From: Ochrobactrum sp. RH2CCR150
Lineage (GTDB): Bacteria > Pseudomonadota > Alphaproteobacteria > Rhizobiales > Rhizobiaceae
Assembly: GCA_014138095.1 (NCBI GenBank)
Contig: JACGXE010000021.1
Location: 1 to 62,067 of the forward strand
DNA: 62,067 nucleotides
Direction: 5' to 3'
This document shows, in pieces, positions 1-8,944 of this stretch. Both the position numbers and the translations under genes were made by a program. The notes beneath the pieces were generated by a model that made no database searches, was not told the origin of the DNA, and worked only from the letters and a program-made list of their open reading frames with translations. Each line of letters opens with the position of its first letter. Position 1 is the first letter of the stretch.

Positions 1-475
1 AGGTCCGCGTTGCATTTGCGCTCGACTGCTGTGACCGGGAAGCAATCGCTCATGTGGCCACGACAGAAGGCATCAAGAGCGAAGATGTACAGGATATTGT
101 CATCACGGCGGTAGAAAACCGCTTCGGGCGCATCAATATGCTGGCAGAGCCCATCCAGTGGCTTACCGACAATGGTTCATGCTTCATTGCGAAAAACACC
201 GCGTCCCTGCTCCGGGATATCGGTATGGAACAGTGCAGAACACCAGTGCGCAGCCCGCAGTCAAATGGAATGGCTGAGGCTTTCGTCAAAACATTCAAGC
301 GCGATTATGTCCGGATCAACCCGACGCCGGACGCCGAAACTGTCATGGCTCAACTGCCATCATGGTTCGAGCACTATAACAATCTTCACCCGCACAAGGC
401 TTTAGGATATCAATCTCCACGAGAGTTCCTGAGCCGAAATGCTCAATCCTGAAAATGTCCGGTTTTTATGGGGCA
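1..475 (+). mobile_element. IS3-family element, 3' part (left part outside window)
   Basis: The left edge of the window lies inside an IS3-family element of the IS2 type. It contains the C-terminal part of the DDE transposase and then a short terminal sequence with the motif ACCGG-free core TCCGGTTTTTATGGGGCA, ending in CA as IS3 elements usually do. The coding sequence of a phage-type DUF6107 gene, read from the other strand, resumes directly after it, so the element inserted into that gene. The other end and the target duplication lie outside the window, so the exact boundary (about 475) is inferred. Confidence 0.75.
3..452 (+). CDS. IS3-family transposase OrfB, C-terminal part
   Basis: This is the integrase-core half of an IS3/IS2-type transposase, which cuts and joins the element ends. 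The frame is open from base 3, before any start codon, with V-R-V-A-F-A-L-D-C-C-D carrying the first catalytic Asp. The second Asp is in LTDNGS and the Glu is in NGMAEAFVKTFKRDY. The tail NLHPHKALGYQSPREFL is the usual C-terminus of the family. The gene is partial only because the window starts inside it; no frameshift is visible in what can be read. It depends on an upstream OrfA that is not in the window. Confidence 0.85.
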   Translation, partial: VRVAFALDCCDREAIAHVATTEGIKSEDVQDIVITAVENRFGRINMLAEPIQWLTDNGSCFIAKNTASLLRDIGMEQCRTPVRSPQSNGMAEAFVKTFKRDYVRINPTPDAETVMAQLPSWFEHYNNLHPHKALGYQSPREFLSRNAQS

Positions 476-662
476 ACTCCACAACCGCACCACCGAAAAT
501 TACCCCACATATTACACCAACGACCAAGCGAGCGCCCATCTCCCGTCTGCTTCGGGGAAAAGTATAAACAAGTGACACCACTGCCCCTGCAACTGCACCT
601 GCCACTTTGACGAACCATGTCGATGCGACGGCAGAAACAAGCATATCGTTCAAATTGTTCAT
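476..662 (-). pseudogene. DUF6107-type phage membrane protein, truncated by IS
   Basis: The N-terminal 62 or so residues of a small membrane protein can be read, starting MNNLNDMLVSAV, with a hydrophobic, glycine-rich stretch (VAGAVAGAVVSLVY) and a second one (VVGVICGVIFGGAVV). This pattern matches the DUF6107 family found in rhizobial and Brucella prophages, where these genes sit near lysis and tail genes. A GGGGA ribosome-binding sequence lies just before the ATG at 662. The reading frame runs straight into the IS3 end, so the C-terminus is replaced by IS sequence. No other phage gene is visible, so this is an isolated prophage remnant. Confidence 0.55.
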
Positions 663-1197
663 GAAAATCCCCAATATTGATCAAGCGCCTTGAGCTTCCA
701 CACTCTTGACGGTGCTAAGCAACGGGCGGCCGCGATCTGCAATGGACGGCAGGAGCTTATTTTATGCTGGAGACGTGCAGTACCACATACCCAGAACGAA
801 AAACCCCGCGAGCAAGAGCGCCTGCGGGGTTACAAATAATTAGCTCTGGGCAACCGTTGCTCAGGGCCAACACTTCTTCGACCATACCGAATGCTTACAC
901 ATATACCGTTACGCAGTCAAGGATTATTTTCCTATTTTGTGTTGTAGCAGTTAAGATCGCTATTCTAGCAGACACTTAAGCAATCGACACGCCCGAGCGG
1001 CGGCTTCACCTCAATGTTGTAAGCCAGCATGATAAATTAGCGGGCAACTTCATGTTTCTGCTTGCTTTTCACTATTGTCATTAAATTTTTGCTCATTTGT
1101 CGGCTGGCAACCAAACGTCAACTTCCACCCACTAGGCTCGTGGCCTATTAGTTTGCTATAATAAAAGAGCAAGTTCAGTGCATTTCCCAATTCTCTA
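663..1197. other. Gene-free stretch with one hairpin
   Basis: No convincing gene is seen. The only structure is a hairpin at 802-831. The 71-residue open frame at 764-979 shows no family features and has no ribosome-binding sequence. The right part is AT-rich (around 1,040-1,190) and probably holds the promoter of the penicillin-binding protein gene. Confidence 0.5.
802..831 (-). terminator. Rho-independent terminator, minus strand
   Basis: The arms AACCCCGC (802-809) and GCGGGGTT (824-831) are perfect complements around a 14-base loop. On the minus strand the stem is followed by a short T run. The gene it once ended, to the right, is no longer recognisable; it may belong to the prophage remnant. 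Confidence 0.5.
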
Positions 1198-1215
1198 GTG
1201 CCGAAGTCAGAGTTT

Positions 1216-3372
1216 ATGCGTCACACGGCAGACAAAGATTCCGGAAAAAAGCAGCGGAAACCCTTCCGGGTTTCACGCCTGATTGGTCTCGACGCCTGGA
1301 TCGATTCAGGCCTGTACAATCTGCATTTCCGCCTGGGCGAATGGTGGGAAAACATCACCATCTTTTCGCGCCGCTTTCGCGTGCGCGGCTTCAGGCGTTT
1401 TGTCGTCGAGGTTCTGGACGAAGGCTTTACGCTTGGCGTTGCGGGTTCCGTTGTGCTGCTCATGCTGGCGCTGCCCGCTTTCGAGGAGACCAAGAAAGAC
1501 TGGCGCGCGCAGGATGACTATGCCGTCACCTTCCTCGACCGTTACGGCAATGAAATCGGCCAGCGCGGTATTCTGCACCGTCAGGCCGTCCCCATCGACG
1601 AATTGCCGGATCACGTTATCAAGGCAGTTCTGGGCACGGAAGACCGCCGCTTCTTCGACCATTATGGCATCGACTTCTGGGGCCTGAGCCGTGCACTCAG
1701 CCAGAATATGCGCGCCAATGGCGTTGTGCAGGGCGGTTCGACCATCACCCAGCAGCTTGCAAAAAACCTGTTCCTTTCCAACGAACGCACGCTGGAACGC
1801 AAGATAAAGGAAGCCTTCCTCGCCCTGTGGTTGGAAAGCAATCTGAGCAAGAAGGAAATCCTTCAGCTCTATCTCGACCGCGCCTATATGGGCGGCGGCA
1901 CATTCGGTATTGCAGCCGCTTCCGAATTCTATTTCGGCAAGAATATCAAGGATGTCTCGCTTGCCGAAGCCGCTATGCTGGCTGGCCTTTTCAAGGCGCC
2001 AGCCAAATTCGCGCCGCATGTCAATCTGCCTGCCGCGCGTGCACGCGCCAATGTCGTCTTGTCCAATATGGTGGAAAGCGGTTTCCTGAGCGAAGGTCAG
2101 GTCGCCGTTGCTCGCCGCCATCCGGCAAGCGTTATCGACCGCGCCAAGAATGAAAGCCCTGACTACTTCCTCGACTGGACCTTTGACGAGGTCAAGCGCG
2201 TCGCAGGGAAAATACCGCAGCACACACTGATCGTTCGCACCACATTGGACAGCAATATCCAGCGTGCAGCAGAGGAGTCGCTCGAATATCACCTGCGCCA
2301 GTTCGGCAAGGAATATAATGTGGCGGAAGCTGCAACCGTCGTTCTCGCCAATGATGGTTCAGTGCGCGCGCTTGTCGGCGGGCGTGACTATGGCGAAAGC
2401 CAGTTCAACCGTGCCACCCGCGCGATGCGTCAGGCAGGTTCGTCCTTCAAGCCCTATGTCTATGCGGCAGCGATGGAAAAGGGCCTGACACCCAACACCA
2501 TCGTTTCGGATGCGCCGGTCAGCTGGGGCAACTGGTCGCCGCGCAACTACGGTCGCAGCTTTGCGGGCCGGGTTGATCTGACGACGGCGCTCGTGCGCTC
2601 GCTGAACAGCGTGCCGGTGCGCCTTGCCAAGGATTATCTGACCACCGCGCCGGTCGTGGCGCTGACCAAGGCCATGGGCGTGGAATCGCCGATTTCATCG
2701 CATAAGACGATGGTGCTCGGCACATCCGAAATGACGGTGATGGATCAGGCCACCGGCTTCAATGTGTTTCCAAATGCCGGCATGGCAGGCAATCGCCACG
2801 CCTTTACGCAGATCGTTTCTTCGGACGGTCGCGTGCTGTGGGATTTCACCCGCGATGCGCCCAAGCCGCACCGCGCCTTGTCGGAAAAGGCAGCCTTTGA
2901 AATGAATTCGATGCTGGTTCAGGTGCCGGAACGCGGCACAGGCCGTCGCGCCGCGCTGCCCATGACGCGCGTTGGCGGCAAGACCGGCACAACCCAGAAC
3001 TATCGCGATGCATGGTTTGTCGGCTTCACCGGCAACTTCACGGCAGCAGTCTGGTTCGGCAACGATAATTTCACGCCAATGAAGGACATGACCGGCGGCA
3101 TTCTGCCTGCCATGGCCTGGCAGCGCATGATGTCCTATGCGCATCAAAACGTCGAACTGAAGCCGATACCCGGCGTGACGCCGCCCTTCCCCGCGCCACC
3201 GAAAAACCCGGTGCCGCAGGTGGCCAACGCCAAGCCGGAAGAAACCATGGCTGCGCCGCCGCGGGTTCTTTCACCCATGGCAACAAAGGTTCTCAAGGAG
3301 TTGCATGAGCGTTTCATGGCCGCACCGCCTCTGCCAAAGATTGCCGAGCGGACCAAGATTTCAGTACTTTGA
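1216..3372 (+). CDS. Class A penicillin-binding protein (PBP1A family)
   Basis: Bifunctional peptidoglycan synthase anchored in the inner membrane: the glycosyltransferase (GT51) domain polymerises glycan strands from lipid II and the transpeptidase domain cross-links them. A basic cytoplasmic N-terminus of about 75 residues precedes one membrane segment (VAGSVVLLMLALPAF). GT51 motifs follow: EDRRFFDHYGID, GGSTITQQLAKN, and RKIKEAFLALWLE. The transpeptidase carries SSFK (active serine, near residue 410), SLN and KTGTT. A proline-rich tail ends the protein. About 718-724 residues is normal for the family. A GTG at 1198 is an alternative start; neither has a strong ribosome-binding sequence. 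The DUF1214 gene follows 19 bases later. Confidence 0.9.
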   Translation: MRHTADKDSGKKQRKPFRVSRLIGLDAWIDSGLYNLHFRLGEWWENITIFSRRFRVRGFRRFVVEVLDEGFTLGVAGSVVLLMLALPAFEETKKDWRAQDDYAVTFLDRYGNEIGQRGILHRQAVPIDELPDHVIKAVLGTEDRRFFDHYGIDFWGLSRALSQNMRANGVVQGGSTITQQLAKNLFLSNERTLERKIKEAFLALWLESNLSKKEILQLYLDRAYMGGGTFGIAAASEFYFGKNIKDVSLAEAAMLAGLFKAPAKFAPHVNLPAARARANVVLSNMVESGFLSEGQVAVARRHPASVIDRAKNESPDYFLDWTFDEVKRVAGKIPQHTLIVRTTLDSNIQRAAEESLEYHLRQFGKEYNVAEAATVVLANDGSVRALVGGRDYGESQFNRATRAMRQAGSSFKPYVYAAAMEKGLTPNTIVSDAPVSWGNWSPRNYGRSFAGRVDLTTALVRSLNSVPVRLAKDYLTTAPVVALTKAMGVESPISSHKTMVLGTSEMTVMDQATGFNVFPNAGMAGNRHAFTQIVSSDGRVLWDFTRDAPKPHRALSEKAAFEMNSMLVQVPERGTGRRAALPMTRVGGKTGTTQNYRDAWFVGFTGNFTAAVWFGNDNFTPMKDMTGGILPAMAWQRMMSYAHQNVELKPIPGVTPPFPAPPKNPVPQVANAKPEETMAAPPRVLSPMATKVLKELHERFMAAPPLPKIAERTKISVL

Positions 3373-3391
3373 GGATATAAGCGCGCAACCC

Positions 3392-3982
3392 ATGCTTAAA
3401 ACCATTCTCAAAGCCGCTTTTGTACTGGCGATTGCGCTCGGCGGGGGCATTTTCAGCGTCCATTTCATTCTCGACCGCTTCAACGGTTTCGGGGAATTGC
3501 AGGTTGGCGCATGGACGGCGTTTCCCGACGACGGAACGGCTGATGCCGACCCCTATTCCCGCGCTCGCTCGGCCCGCAAGGCCTATCTGGCGCTTGGCAC
3601 AGCGGAAGGCTTACCCTTCTATGCCCGGCGCGACAGTAGCGGGCGCGACTTGCAGCGCGGCTGCACCTATCGCCTGACGGGAGCCACGCCACCGGCGCGG
3701 TTCTGGACGATCTATCCGGCGGCACCCAACCTCAACCCGATCAGGCCGCGTGATGGCCTGCAAGCAGCACTTCATTCACAGGAAGTCCTGTATGAAGATG
3801 ACGGCAGCGTTTCCATCACCATCGGCCCCGATGCCCGCACCGGAAACTGGTTGCCCGTCGAAGGCCATGGCGGGCTCGTTCTCGCCATGACGCTCTATGA
3901 CACGCCCGCCGCAAGCTCGTCGGGCCTGTCTGATCTCGTCATGCCTGCCCTTGTGCGCACAGGGGATGACTGCCATGGATAG
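3392..3982 (+). CDS. DUF1214 domain protein, membrane-anchored
   Basis: A 196-residue protein with an N-terminal membrane anchor (MLKTILKAAFVLAIALGGGIF) and an exported domain. The C-terminal half carries the DUF1214 signature: a short beta-rich segment SVSITIGPDARTGNWLPVEG followed by LVLAMTLYD. In larger proteins DUF1254 and DUF1214 occur fused in one chain; here they are split into two adjacent genes. The function is unknown. The start chosen is the ATG at 3392, because it opens directly onto the membrane segment and lies 19 bases after the PBP stop. Co-transcription with the PBP and the next gene (5-base gap) is likely. Confidence 0.8.
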   Translation: MLKTILKAAFVLAIALGGGIFSVHFILDRFNGFGELQVGAWTAFPDDGTADADPYSRARSARKAYLALGTAEGLPFYARRDSSGRDLQRGCTYRLTGATPPARFWTIYPAAPNLNPIRPRDGLQAALHSQEVLYEDDGSVSITIGPDARTGNWLPVEGHGGLVLAMTLYDTPAASSSGLSDLVMPALVRTGDDCHG

Positions 3983-3987
3983 CAATC

Positions 3988-4530
3988 ATGGGTAGTTTCA
4001 TCCGCCTCATCCTGCTTGGTCTCGTCGGTGCGGCCATCGTCCACATCTGTGTCCTGTTGCTCGTTCCGGTTTACTCGGACACGAATGCCTGGGCGCGCAT
4101 TGAAAATGCGACGACCCCCTATCGTTTCTTTGCACTTGATGAAAAGAAAGGCCCGGTCAGCGACCGGGACCCGCTGGTCAAGGAAGCGACCTGCCGCTTC
4201 GATCTGGCGGATGGGCCCGTTCATATGACCACCACGGGCATTGTCCCCTATTGGTCCTTGTCGATCTATGCACCAAACGGCGACAATCTCTACAGCATCA
4301 ACGATAACGTCTCCAACGAGCGCAAGCTCGATCTCATCATCGCGGACCCTGTCGGCATGGCGAGCCTCAAGGCGGACGGTTCGCAGATCGATGCGCAGTC
4401 TCTGGCGGTTGAGCAGAATATCGGCGAAGGTGCCGCCGTTCTGCGTGTCTTCATGCCGGATGCGACCTGGAAAGAAGAGGTGCAACGCTTCTTCGACGCG
4501 GCCCAGTGTGCACCTTTCGAGGGCAGCTGA
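3988..4530 (+). CDS. DUF1254 domain protein, membrane-anchored
   Basis: A 180-residue protein with an N-terminal membrane segment (residues about 4-28) and an exported domain resembling DUF1254: PYRFFALDEKKGP, ATCRFDLADGPVHM, and YWSLSIYAPNGDNLYSIND. It is the partner half of the DUF1214 protein upstream, with 5 bases between the genes, so the two probably act as a pair in the periplasm. The C-terminal part ends FFDAAQCAPF, with a lone cysteine. No enzymatic role is established for the family. The position after a peptidoglycan synthase hints at an envelope function, but this is inference only. Confidence 0.75.
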   Translation: MGSFIRLILLGLVGAAIVHICVLLLVPVYSDTNAWARIENATTPYRFFALDEKKGPVSDRDPLVKEATCRFDLADGPVHMTTTGIVPYWSLSIYAPNGDNLYSINDNVSNERKLDLIIADPVGMASLKADGSQIDAQSLAVEQNIGEGAAVLRVFMPDATWKEEVQRFFDAAQCAPFEGS

Positions 4531-4664
4531 ATGCGGCCTGCCGCGATCCCAAATCTTCTGCGGCACGGTTAATGAGTTGCTAAGGCTTCGTGCCTATTAT
4601 CCGGTGTGCTGACCATTGCGGGGACCTTGATGGCAGTGAGTGTATGCCTACCGGAGTATTCTGC

Positions 4665-5699
4665 GTGACAAATGATCAGTTCCGCGCCCTGGAGGAAATT
4701 TCAGGCAACCGGAGCCCGTCGAATTCAAAAGCGGGGAGCAAGGCGGACGACCTTTTGGCGGCCGCTATTTCTGCGTTTGCCGGTATCACGCGCCCCGGTC
4801 GTCAGGACATGCAGCAGCTTGAAGATCTGGTGATGCCGCTTTTGCAATGCGCGACCACACGCGGCAAGCGTCATGCGGCCAATGCCCTCTCCCAACTGGA
4901 AGAAGCCCCACGCCGCGTCGTGCTGGCACTTGCCGCCGAGCCGGTGGAAATCTCCGCCCCCATTCTTTTGCGCTCGCCGCTGTTGCGGCCGGGCGACCTG
5001 ATCGATCTTATCGGCCAAAACGGCCTTGCCCATGCCCGCGCCATTGCCCGTCGCCAGTCCGGCGACATTCTGCTGCAAGGCGTGCTGCGCAGCTTCGCCG
5101 ATTCGGTGATCGACCGCACGCTGACGCTGCAAGACAACCTTGCGAACATCGAAGCCGAGCCGCTTGAAAAACCGCAAATTCCCGATCTGTCGGCAGCCAA
5201 AGCGCCTTTGATGAGCGGCGGCAGTTCGGAACGTCTGGCGCGTGCGCTGCAGCAGCCATTCTTCAATGCGGGAACCCTGCTCGGTTCCGACCGGCTGATC
5301 GAGACCTCGCTTCTGATCGACAGCCAGTTTTTCCGCAATGCATTGGCTGATGCGCTTGATCTGTCGTTTGAGCGCGCCGATGCCGTTATCGGGAAATGGC
5401 CGGAATCGCATCTGCCTATCGCGCTAAAGGCGCTTGGCCTGCCCGCCGCCGAATGCTTTTTGGTGATGACCGCCGTTCTGGGTACCATCGACACAGACCG
5501 CGACGGCCTGCGCGAGTTCGTGCATATCTACCGCTCCATCGACCGGGAAAAAGCCATGGCGCTCGTGCGCCGCTGGAAAGCCGAGGATATGTCAGCCATG
5601 CTGCGCAGCAAACTGCGTGAAATGGCCGATGATGACGAGCCGCTGGCGGATGCCGCCAATAGCGATGCACCCGCTGCGGATAACCGGCTCGTCAAGTAA
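4665..5699 (+). CDS. DUF2336 domain protein
   Basis: An all-alpha protein of about 344 residues of the DUF2336 family, common in Alphaproteobacteria and without a known reaction. Helical repeats can be seen (RHAANALSQLEEAPRRVVLALA; ISAPILLRSPLLRPGDLIDLI; HARAIARRQSG), a HEAT-like pattern that suggests protein-protein contacts. No signal peptide or membrane segment is seen, so it is cytoplasmic. The GTG at 4665 was chosen because a GGAG lies 8 bases upstream; the ATG at 4644 in the same frame is the alternative. Its end faces the DUF1491 gene on the other strand, with about 20 bases between the stops. Confidence 0.8.
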   Translation: MTNDQFRALEEISGNRSPSNSKAGSKADDLLAAAISAFAGITRPGRQDMQQLEDLVMPLLQCATTRGKRHAANALSQLEEAPRRVVLALAAEPVEISAPILLRSPLLRPGDLIDLIGQNGLAHARAIARRQSGDILLQGVLRSFADSVIDRTLTLQDNLANIEAEPLEKPQIPDLSAAKAPLMSGGSSERLARALQQPFFNAGTLLGSDRLIETSLLIDSQFFRNALADALDLSFERADAVIGKWPESHLPIALKALGLPAAECFLVMTAVLGTIDTDRDGLREFVHIYRSIDREKAMALVRRWKAEDMSAMLRSKLREMADDDEPLADAANSDAPAADNRLVK

Positions 5700-5719
5700 A
5701 GTTAGAAGGTCTCGCCGTC

Positions 5720-6058
5720 CTACGCGATGGCGAAGAACAGAGACGCATCAGCCACATCTTCCAGTTCGACCAGCCAAAGGTCAGGATCGAAGCGGATTTC
5801 CCGCTGCATCCGGTCGCCTGCCGCCATGTCGTCGGCATCGTGGAGAATACGCAGGAACTTGCGCTCGCCATCATTGTCTTCCTCATAGGACGTCTGCGGC
5901 GCGGGCGAATAAAGATCGCACCTGCCGAAACGTGAGCTGACCTTGATGAAGATCGCGCCCGCTTCCGTCGATCCGCGCCGGGCAAGATAGGCAAAGCCGT
6001 CCTCGCCCTGCACCCGGCGGATCAATGCAGAAACCCAGAAATCCGATGTCAGTCGCAT
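5720..6058 (-). CDS. DUF1491 family protein
   Basis: A 112-residue protein of the DUF1491 family: the N-terminus MRLTSDFWVSALIRRV and the segments GFAYLARRGSTEAGAIFIKV and DPDLWLVELED are typical. Members are small cytoplasmic proteins restricted to Alphaproteobacteria and have no assigned function. It lies 71 bases downstream of the peptidoglycan-binding gene on the same strand and may be the last gene of the histidine-kinase transcript, since no terminator is seen between them. Confidence 0.85.
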   Translation of the reverse strand: MRLTSDFWVSALIRRVQGEDGFAYLARRGSTEAGAIFIKVSSRFGRCDLYSPAPQTSYEEDNDGERKFLRILHDADDMAAGDRMQREIRFDPDLWLVELEDVADASLFFAIA

Positions 6059-6129
6059 GGTCGCGTAAATACTTTTTTCTTACGCATTATCCGACGCAAA
6101 ACCGCTTCTCACTTTTGCTGGAAATGCTT

Positions 6130-7185
6130 CTAGCTGATGAGCCCGATTTCACGCATCTTGGCGATGAGCGTGGAATCAATTTCGCCTGTCTGACGCAGGT
6201 TGAACAGCTTCTGGAATTCGCGAATGGCGGATTCCGTCGCCTTGCCCTGCTGGCCATTGACCGGCACCATATCATTGCCGAAAGCTTTCAGCCCGGCCTG
6301 CACGCGGATGATATCCTGCGATGAGATTTTCTCCGCCGGGCCTGCCGCAGCGACAGTCGGTTCCTTCTTTTGAACCGGTTTTTGATAGGCTGCGAGATCG
6401 GGCTTCGTCTTTGCAGGCGTCTCGCTTTTCAACACAGCCGGTTGCTCGGATAGTTGCGGACGCGGCGTCGGCACGGCCACCACTTCGATAGCCCTGGCAA
6501 CCTCATCCTGTTGAGCAGGCGTCGGGCTTTCGACCTGTGCTGGAACACTAGCTTGCTGCACGCCGAGCTTTTGTTGCAAGGCGCGCCAGCGATCCACAGC
6601 CTCACGGGTCTGCGGGCCGGTAAATCCATCGACCGGGCCTTTATAAACGCCCAGCATGGAAAGACGCTGCTGCAGGCGGGCGATCTCCAGATCGGCATTG
6701 GGTGCGAGCGCTGGCAGCATATCGTCCGTCGCGGTGACATGCATGCGATCTGCCGACAGGTCGGCATCGCTCACGCCCTGCGCGGTCGTATTGCCGGTAG
6801 GCTGCAGTTCGACTGTTGCAGTCTCGACGGGCTTTGCTCCCGGCTGACTGGCGGCGGCGTTGCCCGGCAGAACCGCACGCGGCGTCGGCTTGAAAACAAA
6901 ATCGGGCCTTGTGCGGAAGAACACGGCATTGTGCGCCTCCGGCTGATACCAGAGCGCGTTGGCGGAAACGAAACTCATCACCACGAGAAACGCCGTCGCC
7001 CCGCCGGTCAGAACCGGATTGCGCACGACAAAGTCACCGGCAACGATGGCCAGTGCCGAGGCCGAGTTGAAGAAGAATTTAAGGAGCCGCGCCCCCAGAC
7101 TACGCTGTTTTGCGGGTCTGCGTGTGGATCTGTTCTGCGACCCGCTCTGGGTTCTGCTCCCGGTCTTCGTCGTTCTGCCAGTCAT
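6130..7185 (-). CDS. Membrane-anchored peptidoglycan-binding domain protein
   Basis: A 351-residue protein with a basic, Ser/Thr/Arg-rich cytoplasmic N-terminus (about 35 residues), a hydrophobic segment VLTGGATAFLVVMSFVSANAL, then a proline-rich periplasmic linker. Two PG_binding_1-type three-helix domains follow, one near the middle (ADLEIARLQQRLSMLGVY with DGFTGPQTREAVDRW) and one at the C-terminus (RVQAGLKAFGNDMVPV with KATESAIREFQKLFNL). It probably binds the cell wall from the inner membrane. Its start lies inside the end of the histidine-kinase gene (86-base overlap), which suggests translational coupling and a shared role. Confidence 0.8.
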   Translation of the reverse strand: MTGRTTKTGSRTQSGSQNRSTRRPAKQRSLGARLLKFFFNSASALAIVAGDFVVRNPVLTGGATAFLVVMSFVSANALWYQPEAHNAVFFRTRPDFVFKPTPRAVLPGNAAASQPGAKPVETATVELQPTGNTTAQGVSDADLSADRMHVTATDDMLPALAPNADLEIARLQQRLSMLGVYKGPVDGFTGPQTREAVDRWRALQQKLGVQQASVPAQVESPTPAQQDEVARAIEVVAVPTPRPQLSEQPAVLKSETPAKTKPDLAAYQKPVQKKEPTVAAAGPAEKISSQDIIRVQAGLKAFGNDMVPVNGQQGKATESAIREFQKLFNLRQTGEIDSTLIAKMREIGLIS

Positions 7186-8944
7186 TGCGCCTTTCTCCCT
7201 GGTGACGGTGCATGTCTATCACCGTGCCAAGTTCCTGTTGTTCGTCATCTCCCGCGAGATAGTGCGGACCCGCCACCGGAAGGCGGACGGTCACGACCGT
7301 GCCTTCGCCGGGACAGCTCTTGAGGTTCATCGATCCCTGATGCAATTCCACAAGGCCCTTGACCACCGATAGTCCAAGGCCGCTTCCTTCCTGCGCGCGC
7401 GTATAGCTGTTGTCGGCGCGCACAAAAGGCATGCCGATGCGCTGCAAGTCTTCCGGCTCGATGCCGATGCCGGTGTCCGAAACGCTGATTTCCAGCATGG
7501 CGCGACCGTCAGCCATGACACGGGCGGCGTCGATGGTGACGCAACCGCCGGTCTCGGTGAACTTCACGGCATTGGCCGCCAGATTGAGCAGGATCTGCTG
7601 CACCGCGCGACGATCAGCCGTCAGTTCGCCAACGCCGGTGCCAACGCGATGACAGAAGGCAACGCCCTTCTTTTCTGCCTGCGGCAGCAGCACGGAGGTG
7701 CACATTTCTACCGCGTCGCGGAAGGCAAAGCTTTGCGGCGCAATACCGTAAGTGCCGGTCTCCAGACGCGAATTGTCGAGAACCGCATTCACCAGTTCCA
7801 GCAGATAATGCCCCGACTGGTGGATCAGACCGGCATACTCGCGATGCTTTTCATTGGCGAGCTGGCCGCCCACCCCATGCGAAAGCATGTCGGAAAAGCC
7901 GATAATGGAATTGAGCGGCGTGCGCAGTTCATGGCTGACCGAAGCAAGCAGACGGCCCTTGCCGACGCGCTCCGATTCCAGCTCGGCCTTCAAGGTTGCG
8001 ATTTCATCCAGAAGCTTTTGTTCGCCTTCCAGCGACCGCCCGACCAACGTGATTACGCCAGCGGCATTCAGCCCTTCCAGACGATAGGCGCGGAAAACCG
8101 AGCTGCCCGCTTCGATGGAGCGCAAACGAATATCGACACAACGGGACGCGATGCCTGAACGCAGATCGGCCAGAAGCGACAGATATTGCACGCGGTCGGC
8201 TACGTGAACGCGGTCGACCAGTGCTGTCGCCTCCAGCATTTTTGGCTGCATGCCAAGCAGCTTTGCGGTCTTGTTGCCAACAGATGCGATGACGCCTTCT
8301 GCATCGAGCACGAACTGCACGTCGCCTTCGGCAACAGCGACTTGGGGTGCGACAGCTTCGCTATGCTGCGGCTTGACGGTTAGACCCACGCTGCGTGCGA
8401 CAAGGCTTGCTGCATAAAGAACCAGCACTGTGACGGATGCCAGCGAACCACCGGCGATCACGCCGCCGCTCGTCGCCGCAAAAGCGCTGACAATGGCAAG
8501 GGCCGCAGCAGCGCCAGCAATTGCGGCGGCAGGCTTGCGGCTGACAAGCCAGATTTCCAGCGGCAAGGCGGTTGCCATCAGCCACAAGGCGGCATCGCTG
8601 CTGGAGACCATGCCAATGGTAGCAAGCCCAGCGCCATAGGCGGTGAAATTCAATGTTCCAAGAATGGCAGCGCTCAATCCCATCAGCGAGAGAGCGCAGA
8701 AAATCATCGCCATACCGACAAAGCTGGCAGCAAGAATGGCAAATTCTGTCGGGTTCGACGCAAGGCCGGATGCCAGCACGGCAGCGACAAGCAGCACCGG
8801 CACGGCAATGACCGAGCCGACAACGCGCATGGCCGTCGCATCGGGCTTGATCACCCAGCGGCGACAAAAACGTTCGTAAAAACGGCCGAGCGTCTGCACG
8901 CCAGTGCGAACGGTCTTAGCTGCTTTCAAAAGAATGGCGTTCAA
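7100..8944 (-). CDS. Membrane PAS sensor histidine kinase, DivJ-like
   Basis: A 614-residue sensor kinase. Residues about 40-187 form a block of six or so membrane segments without a large periplasmic loop. A PAS-like region follows (about 205-305), a short coiled stretch, then the HisKA domain with phospho-acceptor His near 338 in SHELRTPLN. The ATPase domain has N box LLNLAANAVKF, G1 DTGIGIEPED and G2 GSGLGLSVV. This architecture and the neighbouring peptidoglycan-binding gene match the rhizobial DivJ kinases that phosphorylate DivK in cell-cycle control. The DivJ identity is an inference; PleC and PdhS-type kinases have different N-termini. The last 45 residues are hydrophilic and lie in the overlap with the next gene. 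Confidence 0.8.
   Translation of the reverse strand: MNAILLKAAKTVRTGVQTLGRFYERFCRRWVIKPDATAMRVVGSVIAVPVLLVAAVLASGLASNPTEFAILAASFVGMAMIFCALSLMGLSAAILGTLNFTAYGAGLATIGMVSSSDAALWLMATALPLEIWLVSRKPAAAIAGAAAALAIVSAFAATSGGVIAGGSLASVTVLVLYAASLVARSVGLTVKPQHSEAVAPQVAVAEGDVQFVLDAEGVIASVGNKTAKLLGMQPKMLEATALVDRVHVADRVQYLSLLADLRSGIASRCVDIRLRSIEAGSSVFRAYRLEGLNAAGVITLVGRSLEGEQKLLDEIATLKAELESERVGKGRLLASVSHELRTPLNSIIGFSDMLSHGVGGQLANEKHREYAGLIHQSGHYLLELVNAVLDNSRLETGTYGIAPQSFAFRDAVEMCTSVLLPQAEKKGVAFCHRVGTGVGELTADRRAVQQILLNLAANAVKFTETGGCVTIDAARVMADGRAMLEISVSDTGIGIEPEDLQRIGMPFVRADNSYTRAQEGSGLGLSVVKGLVELHQGSMNLKSCPGEGTVVTVRLPVAGPHYLAGDDEQQELGTVIDMHRHQGERRNDWQNDEDREQNPERVAEQIHTQTRKTA

Noticed and set aside
764..979. 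Plus-strand frame of 71 codons after the IS3 end
   Set aside because: It spans the minus-strand terminator, has no ribosome-binding sequence and no domain features.
1306..2292. Open frame of 328 codons on the minus strand
   Set aside because: It is opposite the PBP gene and has no signal, motif or ribosome-binding sequence.
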